Source: Capitulum mitella (Eukaryota; Arthropoda; Thecostraca; Pollicipedomorpha; Pollicipedidae). From it: 64,000 bases of DNA. Where the stretch lies: assembly GCA_030062745.1 (NCBI GenBank), contig CP099839.1, forward strand, positions 15,422,044-15,486,043, in the 5' to 3' direction. The position numbers were made by a program, and so were the translations under genes. The notes beneath the pieces were generated by a model. That model did not search any database. It was given only the letters and a program-made list of their open reading frames with translations, and was not told the origin of the DNA. Below, piece by piece: positions 33,030-46,500 of the stretch (within the stretch, counting starts at the first letter, position 1; each line of letters opens with the position of its first letter).

Positions 33030-33660
33030 TTTCGGGTTGCCATGGGCGCCTCCAGGGACGGACTTTGGGATGCATGTGGAGTCGATGCCATGGTTCCATA
33101 TCGCTAAAGATGAGATCATGAAACCTTCCGATCTTTGTTAGCTGTTCTTTGCGCACATTTTGCGCTTTTTGCAAATTTTTGGGTTGCCCAGGAACGGTTC
33201 CCGGAACGGATTTTGGGGGTCATGAGAAGTCCCTATCATGGCTCTATATGCATGTAATGTGTCCTGTGCCTAAGAACGGTATTTCGAAGTAGACTTATTC
33301 AACATCATCTACGAGAAGCGAAATTAACTTTTGATGGCAAGGGCGGTCCCAGGTGTTGCCCATGAGCGCCTCCATGGACAGATTTTGGGAGGCACGTGGA
33401 GTCCATTCCATGGTTCCATATCCTTAGAGATAGGATCGTGAAGCTTTCTAACCTTTCTCACCTATTCTCTGCGCACATTTTGCCATTTTTACAACTTTTG
33501 GGGTTTCCCCGGGGAGGTTCCATTTTGGGAGGAATGTGGAGTCCCAGCCATGGTTCAATATACATGTGTTCTATGCCTCACAACGGTATTTCGATGTAAG
33601 CACACTCATTCAACATCATGTGCGAAGAAAACAATAACTTTTGGCGGCAAGGGCGGTTCA
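33030..33660. repeat. About 310-bp unit duplicated in tandem
   Basis: Unit 1 (about 33030-33352) and unit 2 (about 33353-33660) share phrases in the same order: gcgcctcca, atggttccatatc, ctgcgcacattttgc, caacatcat and ggcaagggcggt. Identity looks like about three quarters. A weaker fragment may precede at 32.85 kb. No protein is encoded. Confidence 0.8.
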
Positions 33661-36219
33661 AGGACGCCTAAACTAGGTGTTTTCATCCTTGGTTCATACA
33701 AACCGAGCCCCTAACTTAAACCGAACCCCAGAGGGCAGAACTGTTTATTTATCCCTTATCTGAAGTTCCTGACGACGCCATTGTTTTATGAACTTGCGTC
33801 AAATCAAGTCACTAGAATTCCACGTTATTTTGATCCATTCATGGCACTATGTGTTACGAGAAGTGAACCCATTTTTGCCTTCGCATACAGAACATCCCCA
33901 TCTCTCTGAATCCTACAACCTCCCAGCTGCACTACTTTGCATCGTCCATGCTTATTTTGGGACATGCATCTCCCCGATGCCATTTGAATGGTCCTACATT
34001 TTGGGCTATCAAAATGTTGTGCCAATCCATAAAATAATGCTCATTCATATAGGAAAAGTTTCCTTCCACGCTGAGTGTCTGGGTGCACCATTGCAAGAAT
34101 ACTTCCAATCATACCAATATAGTTTTTCGGATCATTATATGCTGCTGGTGTTCAAGGAATCCAGAACGTATAGTTGCCGAGATCTTGGGGGGAACCGATC
34201 TCCCCCCGACAGATTTAGCCCCAGAAAAGCCCGACAGGAATAAGGTTGCGGCAAACGCTGCTCCTGTAATCCCACTCGTCGGCTGGTCGACCTCGGTCCC
34301 CCACGGAGCTTCACGGGGAACTGGGCCCTTATGCGGGACAGGGACACTTTCAGTCCAGAGGATGTCCTATGCAACCATACCATGCATCGATCTGATACGA
34401 CGAAACAACACGAGTAAATACCGACTGGTATTTACTGACTAAGAAATTAATGCAACAATCGAAATAACGAAACCATTTCACATTTGTCATCACACGGTAA
34501 AACAGTGAACGTGGGCCGATTTTCCGGTTGGTTTTGTGCAATCGGACGCATGGCTAAGCAGTTTGAACACACATGCTGTTAAAACAACCGTAACGCCAAC
34601 AAAGAATACACGCCTCTAACACGTACACAGGGCTGGTGCCATGACAGCACAAACTAAGAACGGTGAAGAGAACTATACAGCCGTCTGCGGATGCGCCAAG
34701 GAAAACTCCAATAACAAGGACATCATTCGGAGAGGGAAGTCATCTCGAACAACAGTATCATCCGATTCCCTATGGCGCCATACTTACGAGCACAAAGCCG
34801 ACAACACGGCCCCGTTCCGAAATTACCAGGTGACCGACATCTGCTGAAGGGGGGCTACACATTTCGTGACCCTCGCGCCCGCAGCACGCATCTGAGTCCT
34901 CTCCAAGCGTGCAAAGTGCAGCGTACCGAACATCCCTCAAGATTGTAACCCTTTTCTCAGGGTATGAGAGGAGTAGAATTAACGGAAATATTCCATTTTG
35001 TCGGCTTTTCATTACACACTTGATTGAGGTGACCAATAACGCTGATCACGCTTGCTGTAATATTTTTGTGTATGGAAAACAGTACTGGATTAATAACTTT
35101 TCTATCATTTTAATTATTATAATACAAGCATATTAATCATACATCACACATCAAGCATTAACGACAGAAAAATTCCGCGTACTTATTGTAGCACCGTACA
35201 CCAGTGAGGATACGAGAATTTCCCTAACGCGCACGCAGTGCATTACACCTCAGCTCCCATGTCGAGGCACAGCAGCCGCGCAGCCGGGCGGCGACCGACC
35301 CAACGGGCCCGGCCCAGGGTCACGACCTCGGCATCGGCGCCAGCCAGCCGACCGAAACGAGACAAACACCACAAACAGCGGCGCACGCCGACAATTTCAC
35401 CTGGCGGTCCTTCGAACAAGGCCGGGTACAGAAGAAGGCCAAACAGGCCAACAGGCTGATATACGTAAACGAGAATATCCGACGTGGAATTAAGTTCTCG
35501 GCTGAAGCTACCATTACCACCTGCGCCGCAGCTCCTGGTCGGCGCAGGCCGCTGCATGCGCCGACCAGCCTCAGTGTGGCAACGACCCTGGCAGCCGAGT
35601 TCTGACGATCTGTCGTGTTTCAAAGGAAATGACGACGACATCAAAACCAGCCAACGCTGCGTCACAGCGCGGTACACTAAGGTGTCTGCAATTCCTGTTC
35701 CGATATAGACGCTACACATTTGGAATTTCATTAGCCTTCAGCATGCCTGGATACGGAGAGGAAATACATCTAACGCACGCCAGATGTCCCCATGCATCCC
35801 CAGGTTCTCGTCTTCGCCCAAGAGGCCAAATTCGTTCCCCCGTACCCAGACAAGGTAAGCTCACCGCATAAAAAGGCAACAGGCACCCAACTCCATCGCA
35901 GCAAACACAGTGCGAGTGCCTCTCACCGTTCTGTTAACGAATATGATCTTGAAATTCGAAATAAAAGCGGGTGTATGCGAAGAACCTACCACAAATTCCA
36001 CCAATTACGGCGTCGTGCGCGGCTATGAAGTCAGCTTGCGCGTAGCTGGGTACTTTCCTTGCTAACAAGCTTTCTCTTGGCTTCATTACCTACGTGGGGC
36101 TCTGACGTGCATACCGACCATTTGCAACATCACTTGTGTTGACCCTCAGGCTGGATAGACTGCGGTAATCCTTGTAGCACTTTTAACCCGCACTCGACTG
36201 GAAGGAGTTGTTGAAAGCC
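33661..36219. other. No recognised gene
   Basis: AT-richer sequence without a convincing frame or splice series. Part may be diverged dispersed repeat, but I cannot assign a family. Confidence 0.35.
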
Positions 36220-36850
36220 TCCCCCAGTTTTCAAACATTGCGAGAGAACGAACAAACGCGGTGCACGAAATTGTACCTTTTCATTGGTCTTTTCTGCGCC
36301 TTGTATGCAACTTTTGACCCCAATTCAGGTCATGACCCTCACCTTCATTAGACAGTGATCCCTTGTTTGGATCAAATTTAACTCACGGAACTTTTTCAGA
36401 AAACAAAATATCAAGGCCAAACCTTCTATACATGGACATCTCGTCAGATGCCACGAATCTGACATCTCAGATTTTTTGGACATTGCCAGGTCAATGGCCT
36501 TACGTCATGTAAATTAATTTTCTGTAAATTTTCCCTTTTCGGCGTTTTTTTTAACCTTCTGGGTGTAGAAACATAGAAACGACAAATACGCAATATATGA
36601 AAAAGTACTGTTGATCTCAGATGAATGACTAAGTCAAATTACGAGAATTTGTATTCTCCACTACAGACGTTCAGGGAATCTGTCCGTCATATCTGCCATG
36701 AGAATTTAATGAACAATGCTCCCCATGCAGGAAGCAATGTCCTAAATAAACATTAGGACAAAGAGATGACTTTCTGTGACCTGAATCGCGAACTTAAGTG
36801 ACTTGCGGTCAAAACGGGTCATTGGCTTTTTGCCGATGGTGTCATGCGCA
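36220..36850 (+). repeat. Dispersed repeat, copy D (inverted partner of 31.0-31.6 kb)
   Basis: The reverse-complement relation to 31010-31640 runs through most of the length, for example ttttcaaacattgcgagaga at the left and gggtcattggctttttgcc at the right. Non-coding, family unknown. Together copies C and D bracket the first recognised legless exon. Confidence 0.8.
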
Positions 36851-37044
36851 CCAAAGTCGAAGGCACGACTGCAGCTTTCATCAGCATATCGCTGTTGGCT
36901 CTTATGCGTCTGATGACCTGAGGACGCCAAAAGTAGTTTCCCGCCTATTGCGCGTCCAGCTGCCGCTGGCACCTACACTAAGCAGCAGGAAAAACCGGGA
37001 GGGGGGAAGCCTCTGAAGCCCACCCATATAGGAAGAGGGTCAGC

Positions 37045-38320
37045 TTTATTCCTGTACGGGGGGGGGGGCTCCAGAAGCCCCCTATTTTTTGCTCGCTATT
37101 TCTGGGGTTTCTGAAGAAGTTCACAAAACTTGATGACTTTTCTTACCAATTCTTCCTATATATTGTGCCAAATTTTCACATTTTTTTCTGCGGGGAAGGC
37201 CAAGTTTTTGGGAGCCTCCTCGGGCTATTTTTGGCTCTTTTGAACAAGAAATCTAAATGGCTGCCGAAAATAGTTTTTGATATAACTTAAAACTTTATGT
37301 GAGTGTACAGCCAAGTAACTGGGCAAGCATGCAAAAACATTTTTGTTTATCTATGACATATAAACACAAGGTCATATCAGGGCCGAAAGTCAAAATCTGG
37401 TTTTATGTGAAAATTTTCGACGCTAATTTTCAAAATGCAAAATCCGGGACAAATATAATCACGCGTATTATCTCCTTGTGTTTCACGTTTCAGGTCGGTA
37501 CAATGTTCGCGCGCGTACCATATATCACGACGGCCATAAACAGGCCTTTTAGGAATATAGCTAATTTAAAAACTGGAAAAGTGCAAAACACTATCGAATG
37601 ACTTCAAAGCTATTCCATGTGACTGACGTTATTTGGAGTAAGTTGGCCTGACGAACCTGACACCATGATTTTCCCCCTTTTCATGTCCCTGGCGCCGCCT
37701 ATGTCAACATAATACAAACACTATAATTCGTTTTGCACTTCTGAAGCATAACATGAGTGGCGAAAAACTAAACACTTATTTTTAAATTTCATCTTAATTC
37801 AGTTCTAAAAAAAAAATCCTCCCTTTCCAATCGCTGTGAGCGCCAACAAATTTTCTCAAACATCTAAACGTAATCGGCCAAAGGCAGTCCCATCGATTAG
37901 CTCTCAATTTGCATAAGGATCGGTCCATAAACATCGAAGTTTTTACAGAAATACCCCTTTCTGCCTTTTTTTGCCCTGTAGCTACTTTCTTGAAGATTCT
38001 CAAGTTTTTTTCTTACGCAAAGCGCATCAACTACGATTTGTTGCGATGAAATCGGAAGGGCAATTCTTGATATATGATGGGGGGGGGGGCAATAAGCCCC
38101 CCAGCGGGAATGCGACCTACCGTGATTGGTATGGAAGTAGGGTTAAGCAGAAAAAATATCATCCGCCAACCCGGCCGGTTAATGAAACATTCGATGGAAA
38201 GTCGTACCATCAGAAACCGAGACATCCAGCCGGGCAATGTACCCCGCGCTCCCCTCATTTTTACATCGCTGTCTCCGGAAAAAAAACTTCTGATCCAACA
38301 CAAGGTACTAATTAGTTACC
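37045..38320. repeat. Dispersed repeat, copy A of a direct pair
   Basis: Collinear with 39133-40480. Shared landmarks: a G-run/C-run hairpin near the left end (37060-37085); then a phrase like cacaaaacttgatgactttt; then cctggcgccgcctatg with ataatacaaac; then a second G/C hairpin (38078-38105) with gcgggaatgc and agggttaa. Non-coding. Confidence 0.8.
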
Positions 38321-39132
38321 TTGTGAAACGGGAAAAGATGAAGAGCATTTATCAACCTGCTTTTCATGAAGTTAAAAGTGTGGATGGTTCTCTCATGATT
38401 CTTCCAAAAGGGAAAATAGGTCCGTTAAAAACACAAACAATAAGATAGGCACAACGCTGGGTTCACGTGAGGGTGTTGCTGTCAACTTGATTTGATGGCA
38501 GTACAAAAGTCCCCGTGACAACTGCACTGGTGGTAGGCAGCCACTAATGTTCAGCCTAGGGGTTGTCGTCGAACAGGGAGAAGTGGCTGTCGTCGAAGAG
38601 GAAGGATTTAAAAACAGTCGAGGTCACGCTTCAAAAAAGCCTGGTTCCTGCGACTGAGTTTCGAAAGTTAACAAACTCGCGTAACGCCAACAAGACATGC
38701 TGCAACGCACGCGACCGACCGACGGCATCAGGCGCGTCAGCAGAGCCCGGCGGCGGCCAGGTCCGGCACCGCTCGCCGTCTCCCGGTAATCGCGCCGAGC
38801 CGGAACCACAGCGCCGGCGGAAACGTCCCGAATGGCGGAGCGTGTCCGCCTCGCCACAGGCACCCCGCACTGCAGACGTGCATGGGGGGCGGGGGCGACA
38901 GTCCGGGTCTGTCTGGCTGACCGACAGTGGGGGGGGGGGGGCGCCGGCCTGCAGGTCGGCAGAGCGTGGCTCAAGCTGAAGAGGTGGCCAGCAGCGCGGC
39001 AGAAGGCCATGAAGCATGCTTACCGTGATACGTCAAATACACATCTTCAATCGCCAACGTTCAGAGACTGCTGAACCAGAACGGAAGACTTCTGGGTCGT
39101 GTTATAGCAGACAAGCGATGCTACCATGGATA

Positions 39133-40480
39133 AGCACTATTCCCGACAGAGGTGGGGGGGGGGGGCTAAATCCGCCCCCTCGGGTTTTTCGCTTGCCAAT
39201 TCCGTCTTTTTTGACGCAGCTTCACGAAACTTGGTCACTTTTCTACTTATTCCTTGTAAGTATTTAACGAAATCTCGTAAATCTATTTGCTCAGGGGCGG
39301 AGCGAGGCAACGTTTTTGGGAGGCGTCTTAGACCATTTTTTGCCCTGTTAAGAGTAAAAGGAAAATGGCTGCCAAAAATAGCGTTTTTAGCACAAAACTT
39401 TAAATTTTAGATGGGTATATGGGTATATACATGATTCTGATTATGATATATTCTGGGTATATGGGTAATATACATATAATATAAAATAATGGCAACATAC
39501 AAATGCAATTTTGTTCTGCTGAGGTCACTTCACGAGGTCAGGTCAATGTCAAGTTCAAAATATGGTTTTATTGTTATCATTTTGGCGCTATTTTTTAAAT
39601 GCCAAACCAAGAATGCATATGACGTGGAAGGATGCCCTCTATTTGCGTACCAAGTTTCAGGTTCATACCGGGTGGGGTCACGGAGTTATGACCTAAAATG
39701 TCAGTGGGTGTGCCCTACATCACTGTAGCTATAAAATGGAATTTTATAAAAAGAGAATTCAAGTGATTGGGGAAAAGTTTTCAAACACAATGAAATGCAC
39801 TCAAGATCATTCCAAGTGACTTTAAGGTCAATACAGATCAGTGAAGGTCAAAGGTCGTAAGCTGAGCTGATGAACATGCGACCATGACAGTTCCTCCTTT
39901 TTCATGTTCCTGGCGCCGCCTATGCTAACATTATACAAACAATGTAATACGATTTGTACTTCTTCAGCATAACATGACTGGTAAAAGCTAAAAAAAGGTT
40001 TTAAACCTTTTAATTTATTCAGTTTTTTAACTTCTCTTACAATCGAAATCCCGTGAACGCCTATGAATTTTCTGGAAAACTCAAATGTATGGACCAATGA
40101 TAAAAGTAATCTATCAATCCACGCAAATTTCATCAAAAGTGGTCCATAAACAACAGAATTATAACAAGTCCAAGAATATCCCCACTTCGACTTTTCTGCC
40201 CCTCTGTATCCACCCTTTTCGAAATTTTGAAAACTCCTTATAGTAAAAATATAATTTGCGGCACGGCAAATCGATTGCGTTTGCTGCGATGAAATGGGAT
40301 GTGTGGTTCTCGAGATCTCAAGGGGGGTGGAATGCACCCCCCTGCCGGGAATCGGCTATACCGTCTAGCCCTCCGGGAACAGGGTTAAAGAGCATTCGAC
40401 GTGCCCCAGGTTCTAGAAATTATGCAGTTCTTCCCTTTTCACGCAAAATACGACTCACGCTCTTTGTCACAAGGCCCGAG
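39133..40480. repeat. Dispersed repeat, copy B of a direct pair
   Basis: The second copy of the family at 37.0-38.3 kb, in the same orientation, with the same hairpins near each end (39155-39182 and 40320-40350). It contains AGGTCA-type motifs, including a near-perfect DR1 at 39845-39857. A GC-rich segment (38.69-39.01 kb) separates the copies. Confidence 0.8.
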
Positions 40481-43029
40481 CGATGCCCTTCACGTTGATG
40501 AACACACACAAACTACAGAAAATATCCCAAGAGAGATAAGGAAACGTGCCATGGGCCACATACTACTTCCAAGAGTCTCTGGACCACTTCTGGCCAGAGC
40601 TTCCGAGGCGACTCACGCTGAGCGTTTGCATCTCTACAGCGCGGCGGGGAGTGCGGCGGCGAGCGGGCGCCGGTCCGGTGGGCCGGCGCGGCGGACCGCC
40701 ACCTGGCCGCGGCCGGGCGACGCTCGGCGGCGTCCACTCAAGGCTGGCGGCCGGTCACCGGCCGGAGACGGCACGGTCCGGTCAATACGGCCGCCCGGCT
40801 CCGGCCGCCGTCTCCGGGCCGCCCGTCCACGTGGCGTCCCTGCCGCGTGGACTGGCGCCGGGCACGACCGGTAGCGGCAGCAGCGGACCACGCCACGTCC
40901 GGCCACCAGTCGTCGGTCCTCCGGCTCAGCGGCAGACCTCGCAGCACAGCCCTGAGCCCGGGGACGGCCGCCGGCCACCAGATGTCTTCGCAGGACTGCT
41001 CCCAAACACGGCCCAGAGTCAGAGAAGACGACACTCCGCCGCCACCGCCGCCGCCGCGCGCCACACCACCTACCGGGACCGGAGACGGCCGGGGGCTGCG
41101 CTGCTGGCCCGGTCAGGACGCCCTGCTGCCGACACTCTGCGCAGTCCATCAGCTCACCATCCTCTGCAACGGCCGACAGCACCGTTAGAGGCGGAACGCA
41201 GCGCACGGCCCGCCCGACACGCGGGCCGCCGCCCGGCCTCGCACGCCGACACGCTTCCCCTTGCCGCCAGTGTCCTCTGCACGCGTTCACCGCGCCAGAA
41301 ACTGCCACGGATGGTCACCACAGATCCCAGCGTGCTTCCTCCAATTCCTCCCCCGTTGCGCGTGCTACGCAGCGTCGTCTACAGCGCGGAGTATTTTTCA
41401 TACCTGGAAACGCGAGACGTCGCCCTTCTGAGGTCGGAACAGACGGACCGAGCCACGTCAGCGCCACCATTTCAAAAGAGTTGAAACGACCCTCCCGCTT
41501 ACGGCGACCGTCCCTAAAAACGATCTGCCCGCATGACGAGCCTTGCGATTCGCCGGGAGCAGCGGCGGCACACCCGTCCGCCGTCCGCGCCCAGCGGGAG
41601 AGGCGGCTGCGGACCCGGCACCCGTTCCCGAACCAGAGACCCGCGCCACTACTGTCGTGCACGCCCCATCGGCGACAGACGCCTAACACATTCGCCGCTG
41701 GCGACGGTCTGCGCCGGGCCGCCCCGCGCGCTGGCGGCGGGCGGCGGCGGGCGGCGGGGGTGCAGCGCGAAGCGGCCGGCCCACTTTCCAAGTGTGGCGG
41801 CGCGGCGGCGACCGCGCCGGTCGACATTCCAGCCGGACGGCGCGCAGCTGACCGGCGCGCAGCTGACCGGCGCCCATCTCCGGCGGCGGCGCCAATCCTG
41901 CAGCGCCGCACCGCCGCGCAAAATAATAAAAACTGGAATAGTTGTCGGGTCGTCAAGGTTGGGCCGGCCTCCAGGTAGGAGCCATTACGACGGTCGGCGG
42001 CGGCGGCCGGCCGGCCGGCGCGGCCAGCGGCGACGCCAGGCGGCGCGGCGTGTGGGCGCGCGAGAGCCGCGCGACTCGGCGCCGCCAGCCGCCGAGCGGC
42101 CCGCGCCGGCCGGGCGGCGGCGCCGCGGCCAGCCGCCGCCGCCGCCGCCCGCGCATTCCAATCACCGGCCATCGACACCGAGCCGAATAAACAGGCCGCT
42201 CACTACGCCGATGCAATCGCACACAAGCTCTAGTAATGGGAGCGTAATAAGTCAACACAATGAACTGGCGTACGTTGATGCCAGAACACTTCGTCATCGT
42301 GGGTGGCAGAATACAGCATCCTTACCGTCGACGCAATAGATCTCGTTTTCGGGTACCGGGATTTCAGAAGTGCAACACAGGAGACTACACATTTCCCCAT
42401 TAACTTTTTTTTGGGGGAGGGCGAAATAAATGCATGTATTACTATATCTATATAGTAATACATATACTACTACATATATGTCTATATCTGTATATATCAC
42501 CCCGAATCTCGCATGAAGACCTTATAAGACAATGTCATCTTCGCGGTCCCAAAACTTTGCCCGGTCCCCCTGTGCGGTGCGACTGTGCCCGGTCAAAACC
42601 ACCTCGTCTCTCCTCCGACGTCCGACCGACCGAGGGTGACGCGCGCGTCGCCGTGCGCGGCCTCGCCGTCACGCGGCGTCACGTCGGCGTCACGTCACGG
42701 CGGGCGGCCGGCCGGCGCCGAGCGTTGACACGGCGCCGGCCGCGATCCGGCCGGATGGCTTTGTCTGGACGGCGGCGGAGAGCGCCGACTGCCGCGCCAA
42801 GGTTACACGGCCCGCTCGGCCGGCCGGCCGCCCGGCCACCTGTAGTCGCGGGCCGGCCGGCCGGCCGCCGCCATTACCTGCACCAGATGGACGCGCCACT
42901 GCCGTCGCCGCCGCGCCCGCGTGGAAAGCCGGGTGGAGAGCGCGCGCGCGCGCGCGACCGTTGCGACAGAGGGCCGCCGGCTGGTGGCCGGGCAGAGCGA
43001 AACGGCCCCGGCCGGTGGCCCTCCGAACG
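40481..43029. other. GC-rich region without a recognised gene
   Basis: CpG-rich at 40.6-42.2 and 42.6-43.0 kb. A perfect 14-bp-stem hairpin of AT sequence sits at 42434-42463. Open frames look compositional. Confidence 0.4.
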
Positions 43030-43505
43030 ACGGTCCGTGCCGTCCCAGGACAGGCGGTACCACGGCTGGTGAAGGTCCCGTCCCGTCCCGGGACAGGCGG
43101 TACCACAGCTGGTGAAGGTCCCGTCCCGTCCCAGGACAGGCGGTACCACACCACAGCTGGTGAAGGTTCCATCCCGTCCCAGGACAGGCGGTACCATGGC
43201 TGGTGAAGGTCCTGTCCCGGGACAGGCAGTACCACAGCTGGTGAAGGTCCCGTCCCAGGACAGGCGGTACCACGGCTGGTGAAGATCCCGTCCCGTACCG
43301 TCCCAGGACAGGCGGTACCACGGCTGGTGAAGATCCCGTCCCGTACCGTCCCAGGACAGACATTAACACGGCCGATGAAGGTCCCGTGCCGTTCCAGGAT
43401 AGGCAGTGCCACGGCTGGTGAAGGTCCTGTACCGTCTCAGGACAGGCAGTGCTACGGCTGGTGAGGGTCCTGTCCTAGGACAGGTATACCACGGCTAGTA
43501 ACTCC
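43030..43505. repeat. About 43-bp minisatellite, ten to eleven copies
   Basis: Units around ctggtgaaggtcccgtcccg and ggacaggcggtaccac recur at spacings of about 38-48 bases. Right-hand copies are more diverged. Confidence 0.9.
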
Positions 43506-46500
43506 CGTGCCGTCCTGTCCAGGGACAGATGGTTCCACGGCCAGTGAAGGGTCCGCCCTTCCTGGTTGGTGTCGAAATCCGGGAATGTCCCCCTCCAGGA
43601 GAGACATTACACAGCGCTAACGCTCGAGAACTCGTCCCACTAGAACCCACGTCGCGGCCGAGGACACGTTCCGTCTCGACCCAGCCAGCGAGCGCTGCGC
43701 ACACCAACGACCTGACGGCACCGCTGTTTAGCCCAATAACCCGCCCGGGCTTTGGTGACAAGCCCGACCGACCCAGCTAGGCTAGACGGCAGCCCGGCCG
43801 AGGTCCCCGTCCACGTCGCAGCACGATGCCGCGAGCTCGGCCGTCACTATGGTGACGCGGGGACCACAAGCGTATAATCAGCATTGATTGGCTGTTGTAA
43901 TGTTGACTAAGCCTCGATACGCAGCAGCGTCGGCCCAGTATGCACGTCTGGTGAGACACGATTGATTCCACCTGTCCAGCCAGTGTGTACCAACTACGCC
44001 AATAGGGTGTGAGCTACGAGAAGTAATTGGCGAAAATCAAACAACAGCACGACTGTACGGCTACCAAACGAACCATCTTATAGCATTTCATGACGCATTT
44101 AATCGCCTTCCTCATTAAGACCGGGCTAGTGGTTCTATTACGCCTGGCAGCCCCATAAATGTATCCACGAAGGAGGAACTCGAGGCGGAAGGCTGTCGAA
44201 TGGGAATGCCGTCGCAGTGCCCCTGCGGCTTGGGCTAACCGGCGAGCGAAACGCGAGGCGCCGAACACCCGGCGGCGGCCGAGTACGCCGCGCTATTTTC
44301 GGCACGGTTCGCGCCACCGACCGCGCCCGGCCGTGGACGGCGGAGATAAGACCGACCTCGGCCGGGGCCGCGGGCCACGAGCGCCGCTGCCGAGATCGGC
44401 CGGACGAAACGACATCGGTCCTGGACATCGGTTATCTGGCCCGCCGACCCGACGGAACACACAGCCCGTCCGATGGCCCGAGAAGACAGATCGGTCCACC
44501 GGCTGGAACATGGGCGGTTCTCTGTGAGGCGCACGACGCCGGGGCAAGCGTTCGAAAACAGCTGCTGAACGTGCACACCATGCTGGATTATGGAGCTCAC
44601 GAAGGCATACTCTTGGCAAAGTCTGGCATGAACGGTTATAAAAATGTCGTTACACTAATATTCCGCAGTTCTTGACAGACTGGTGTTTGGATCTGAGACG
44701 GCACTCACCACTTCCGATGGTTCTGCTCCGAGTCCGAAATATGATTTAAACGAACGACGACAACGAATCAAGGAACCAGTCCAATGACTCACAGGTCGGC
44801 CCACACACGAAATCGACTCCCCGGGCAGCTCAAAGCCCACACTGACCCGCTGGCCAGGCCACCACCAGCCCAAGGAAGACACCCACCGACGCAGGGCCAC
44901 CGGCCGGCCAGGGAGGGCAGGGGACCAGCCGGGCGGCGGCGGCGCTCGGCGGCGGCCGTCTCATCTGACCTTTTGTCGGCGGCCGTCCGATCTGGACGGG
45001 CCCGCGGAGCAATCGATGGCGGTCCGGTCGGCCGGCGAGACGGACCGGCAGCGGCGCTGCAGCCGCCGCCGCCGCCGCAGACGCCTGCGGAGCTGACGGA
45101 AATGCCACAGGAGGAATGCCTGGGCAGCCGCGGTGGCGGCGGCGTCATGGGGTACCGGCGCGTCTTGCCACATCCCGTCCTCCGGCGCCGGGGAGGAGGG
45201 GGCCAGCCGGCGGCCGACGCGCAGCAGCCTGGGGAGGCTTCAGGCGGCGACTGCAGGGCAACGCATGACATCGGGGCGATGTCACATGCAAGACTGCCGC
45301 CAACTGGAGGATACCTCTGACTGGCGCTGGAGACAGGATAATCCAGACCGGCATCGGGGGCATGCTGCTCACTCGTCTCGGGCCGAGTCCGCGGCGGCCA
45401 TTACAAACACCGGCAGAAGGAGCCGACACCGGGACATTTGGACCGGGACTGGCGAGTACACTGACGACAGACAACGGACCAGTCGCACCAGCGGTCTGCG
45501 GCGGACGCCTGAGATTTCCGCAGAACGAAAGAGGCCGCGATCGGCGCTGCGCAAGCAGGATGGAAGATCGCCTTCTCAGACGAACGTGTTTGCCTTTGTA
45601 ACTCGTCTAACATCAAGGGCCAGGAGCCAATTCGGTCGGCCATCTTGGGTAAAATCTAGCATGTGCATTGTAAGTTATCGAAATATGGCATGAAATGCAT
45701 CGAATACCAACCCGGAAACGATAGCTGGTTTTTCATATAAACCATCCATATTTCCTAGATCGCTATTTTTTACTATGGTTGGTAAAAGGCCGGTCAACGC
45801 AACCTCTGATAGCAAGCACGATCCGGACCCCTAACTGAACTGGTCGCGTGACAAGCTTGGCTTGCGCGGCAAGTGGCGAAAACAAAACGCGTTGGTGTTT
45901 TCTTTGGTCATTCGCTCAGAATCACTGAACTCAAGGGCTGCTCGTCAGCACGCGCCGGTGTTTTGGTTTCGGAGCGGCAGCGACAGCGGCGGAGGCCACC
46001 GGACGTCTCAGTCACAGTCACCAGTCCAGTCACTCCGACAGGAGAAAAGAAACCCGGCAGTCGTCACGGCGTTCTCTGAATTCCCACAGGCGATCACGAA
46101 ACAGACGTTCCTGTTCAGCCAGTTACGCACATGACGCAACACCATCCCCGCCCGCCCTGACCCCGGCGTTTGCAGCATCCTTTCTCAAATGTCGTTCACC
46201 CCACAGAATTTCAACGAAGTGCCCAAGGTCCCCTTGCCATCGCTCGCTGTCTTGTGGGCGTGCCTCGGGCGTTTCGCACAGTTCTTCGGCTCTGGGAGCC
46301 AAACGTGGGTTTGCATGGCCGACGCAAGTGGAGCAGCAATACGAAAGTCTGTGTACGAGTCTGTGTAACAGGCGCCAAGGGGACGCCAGGTGGACCATTT
46401 CACCGTCAAAATACCACTGGCGAGGGACATAAACGATGCGTGGGATGACGACGGGATGGCCAGCAAACATCTTGCCAGGCAAGGCCGAATCACGCGATCG

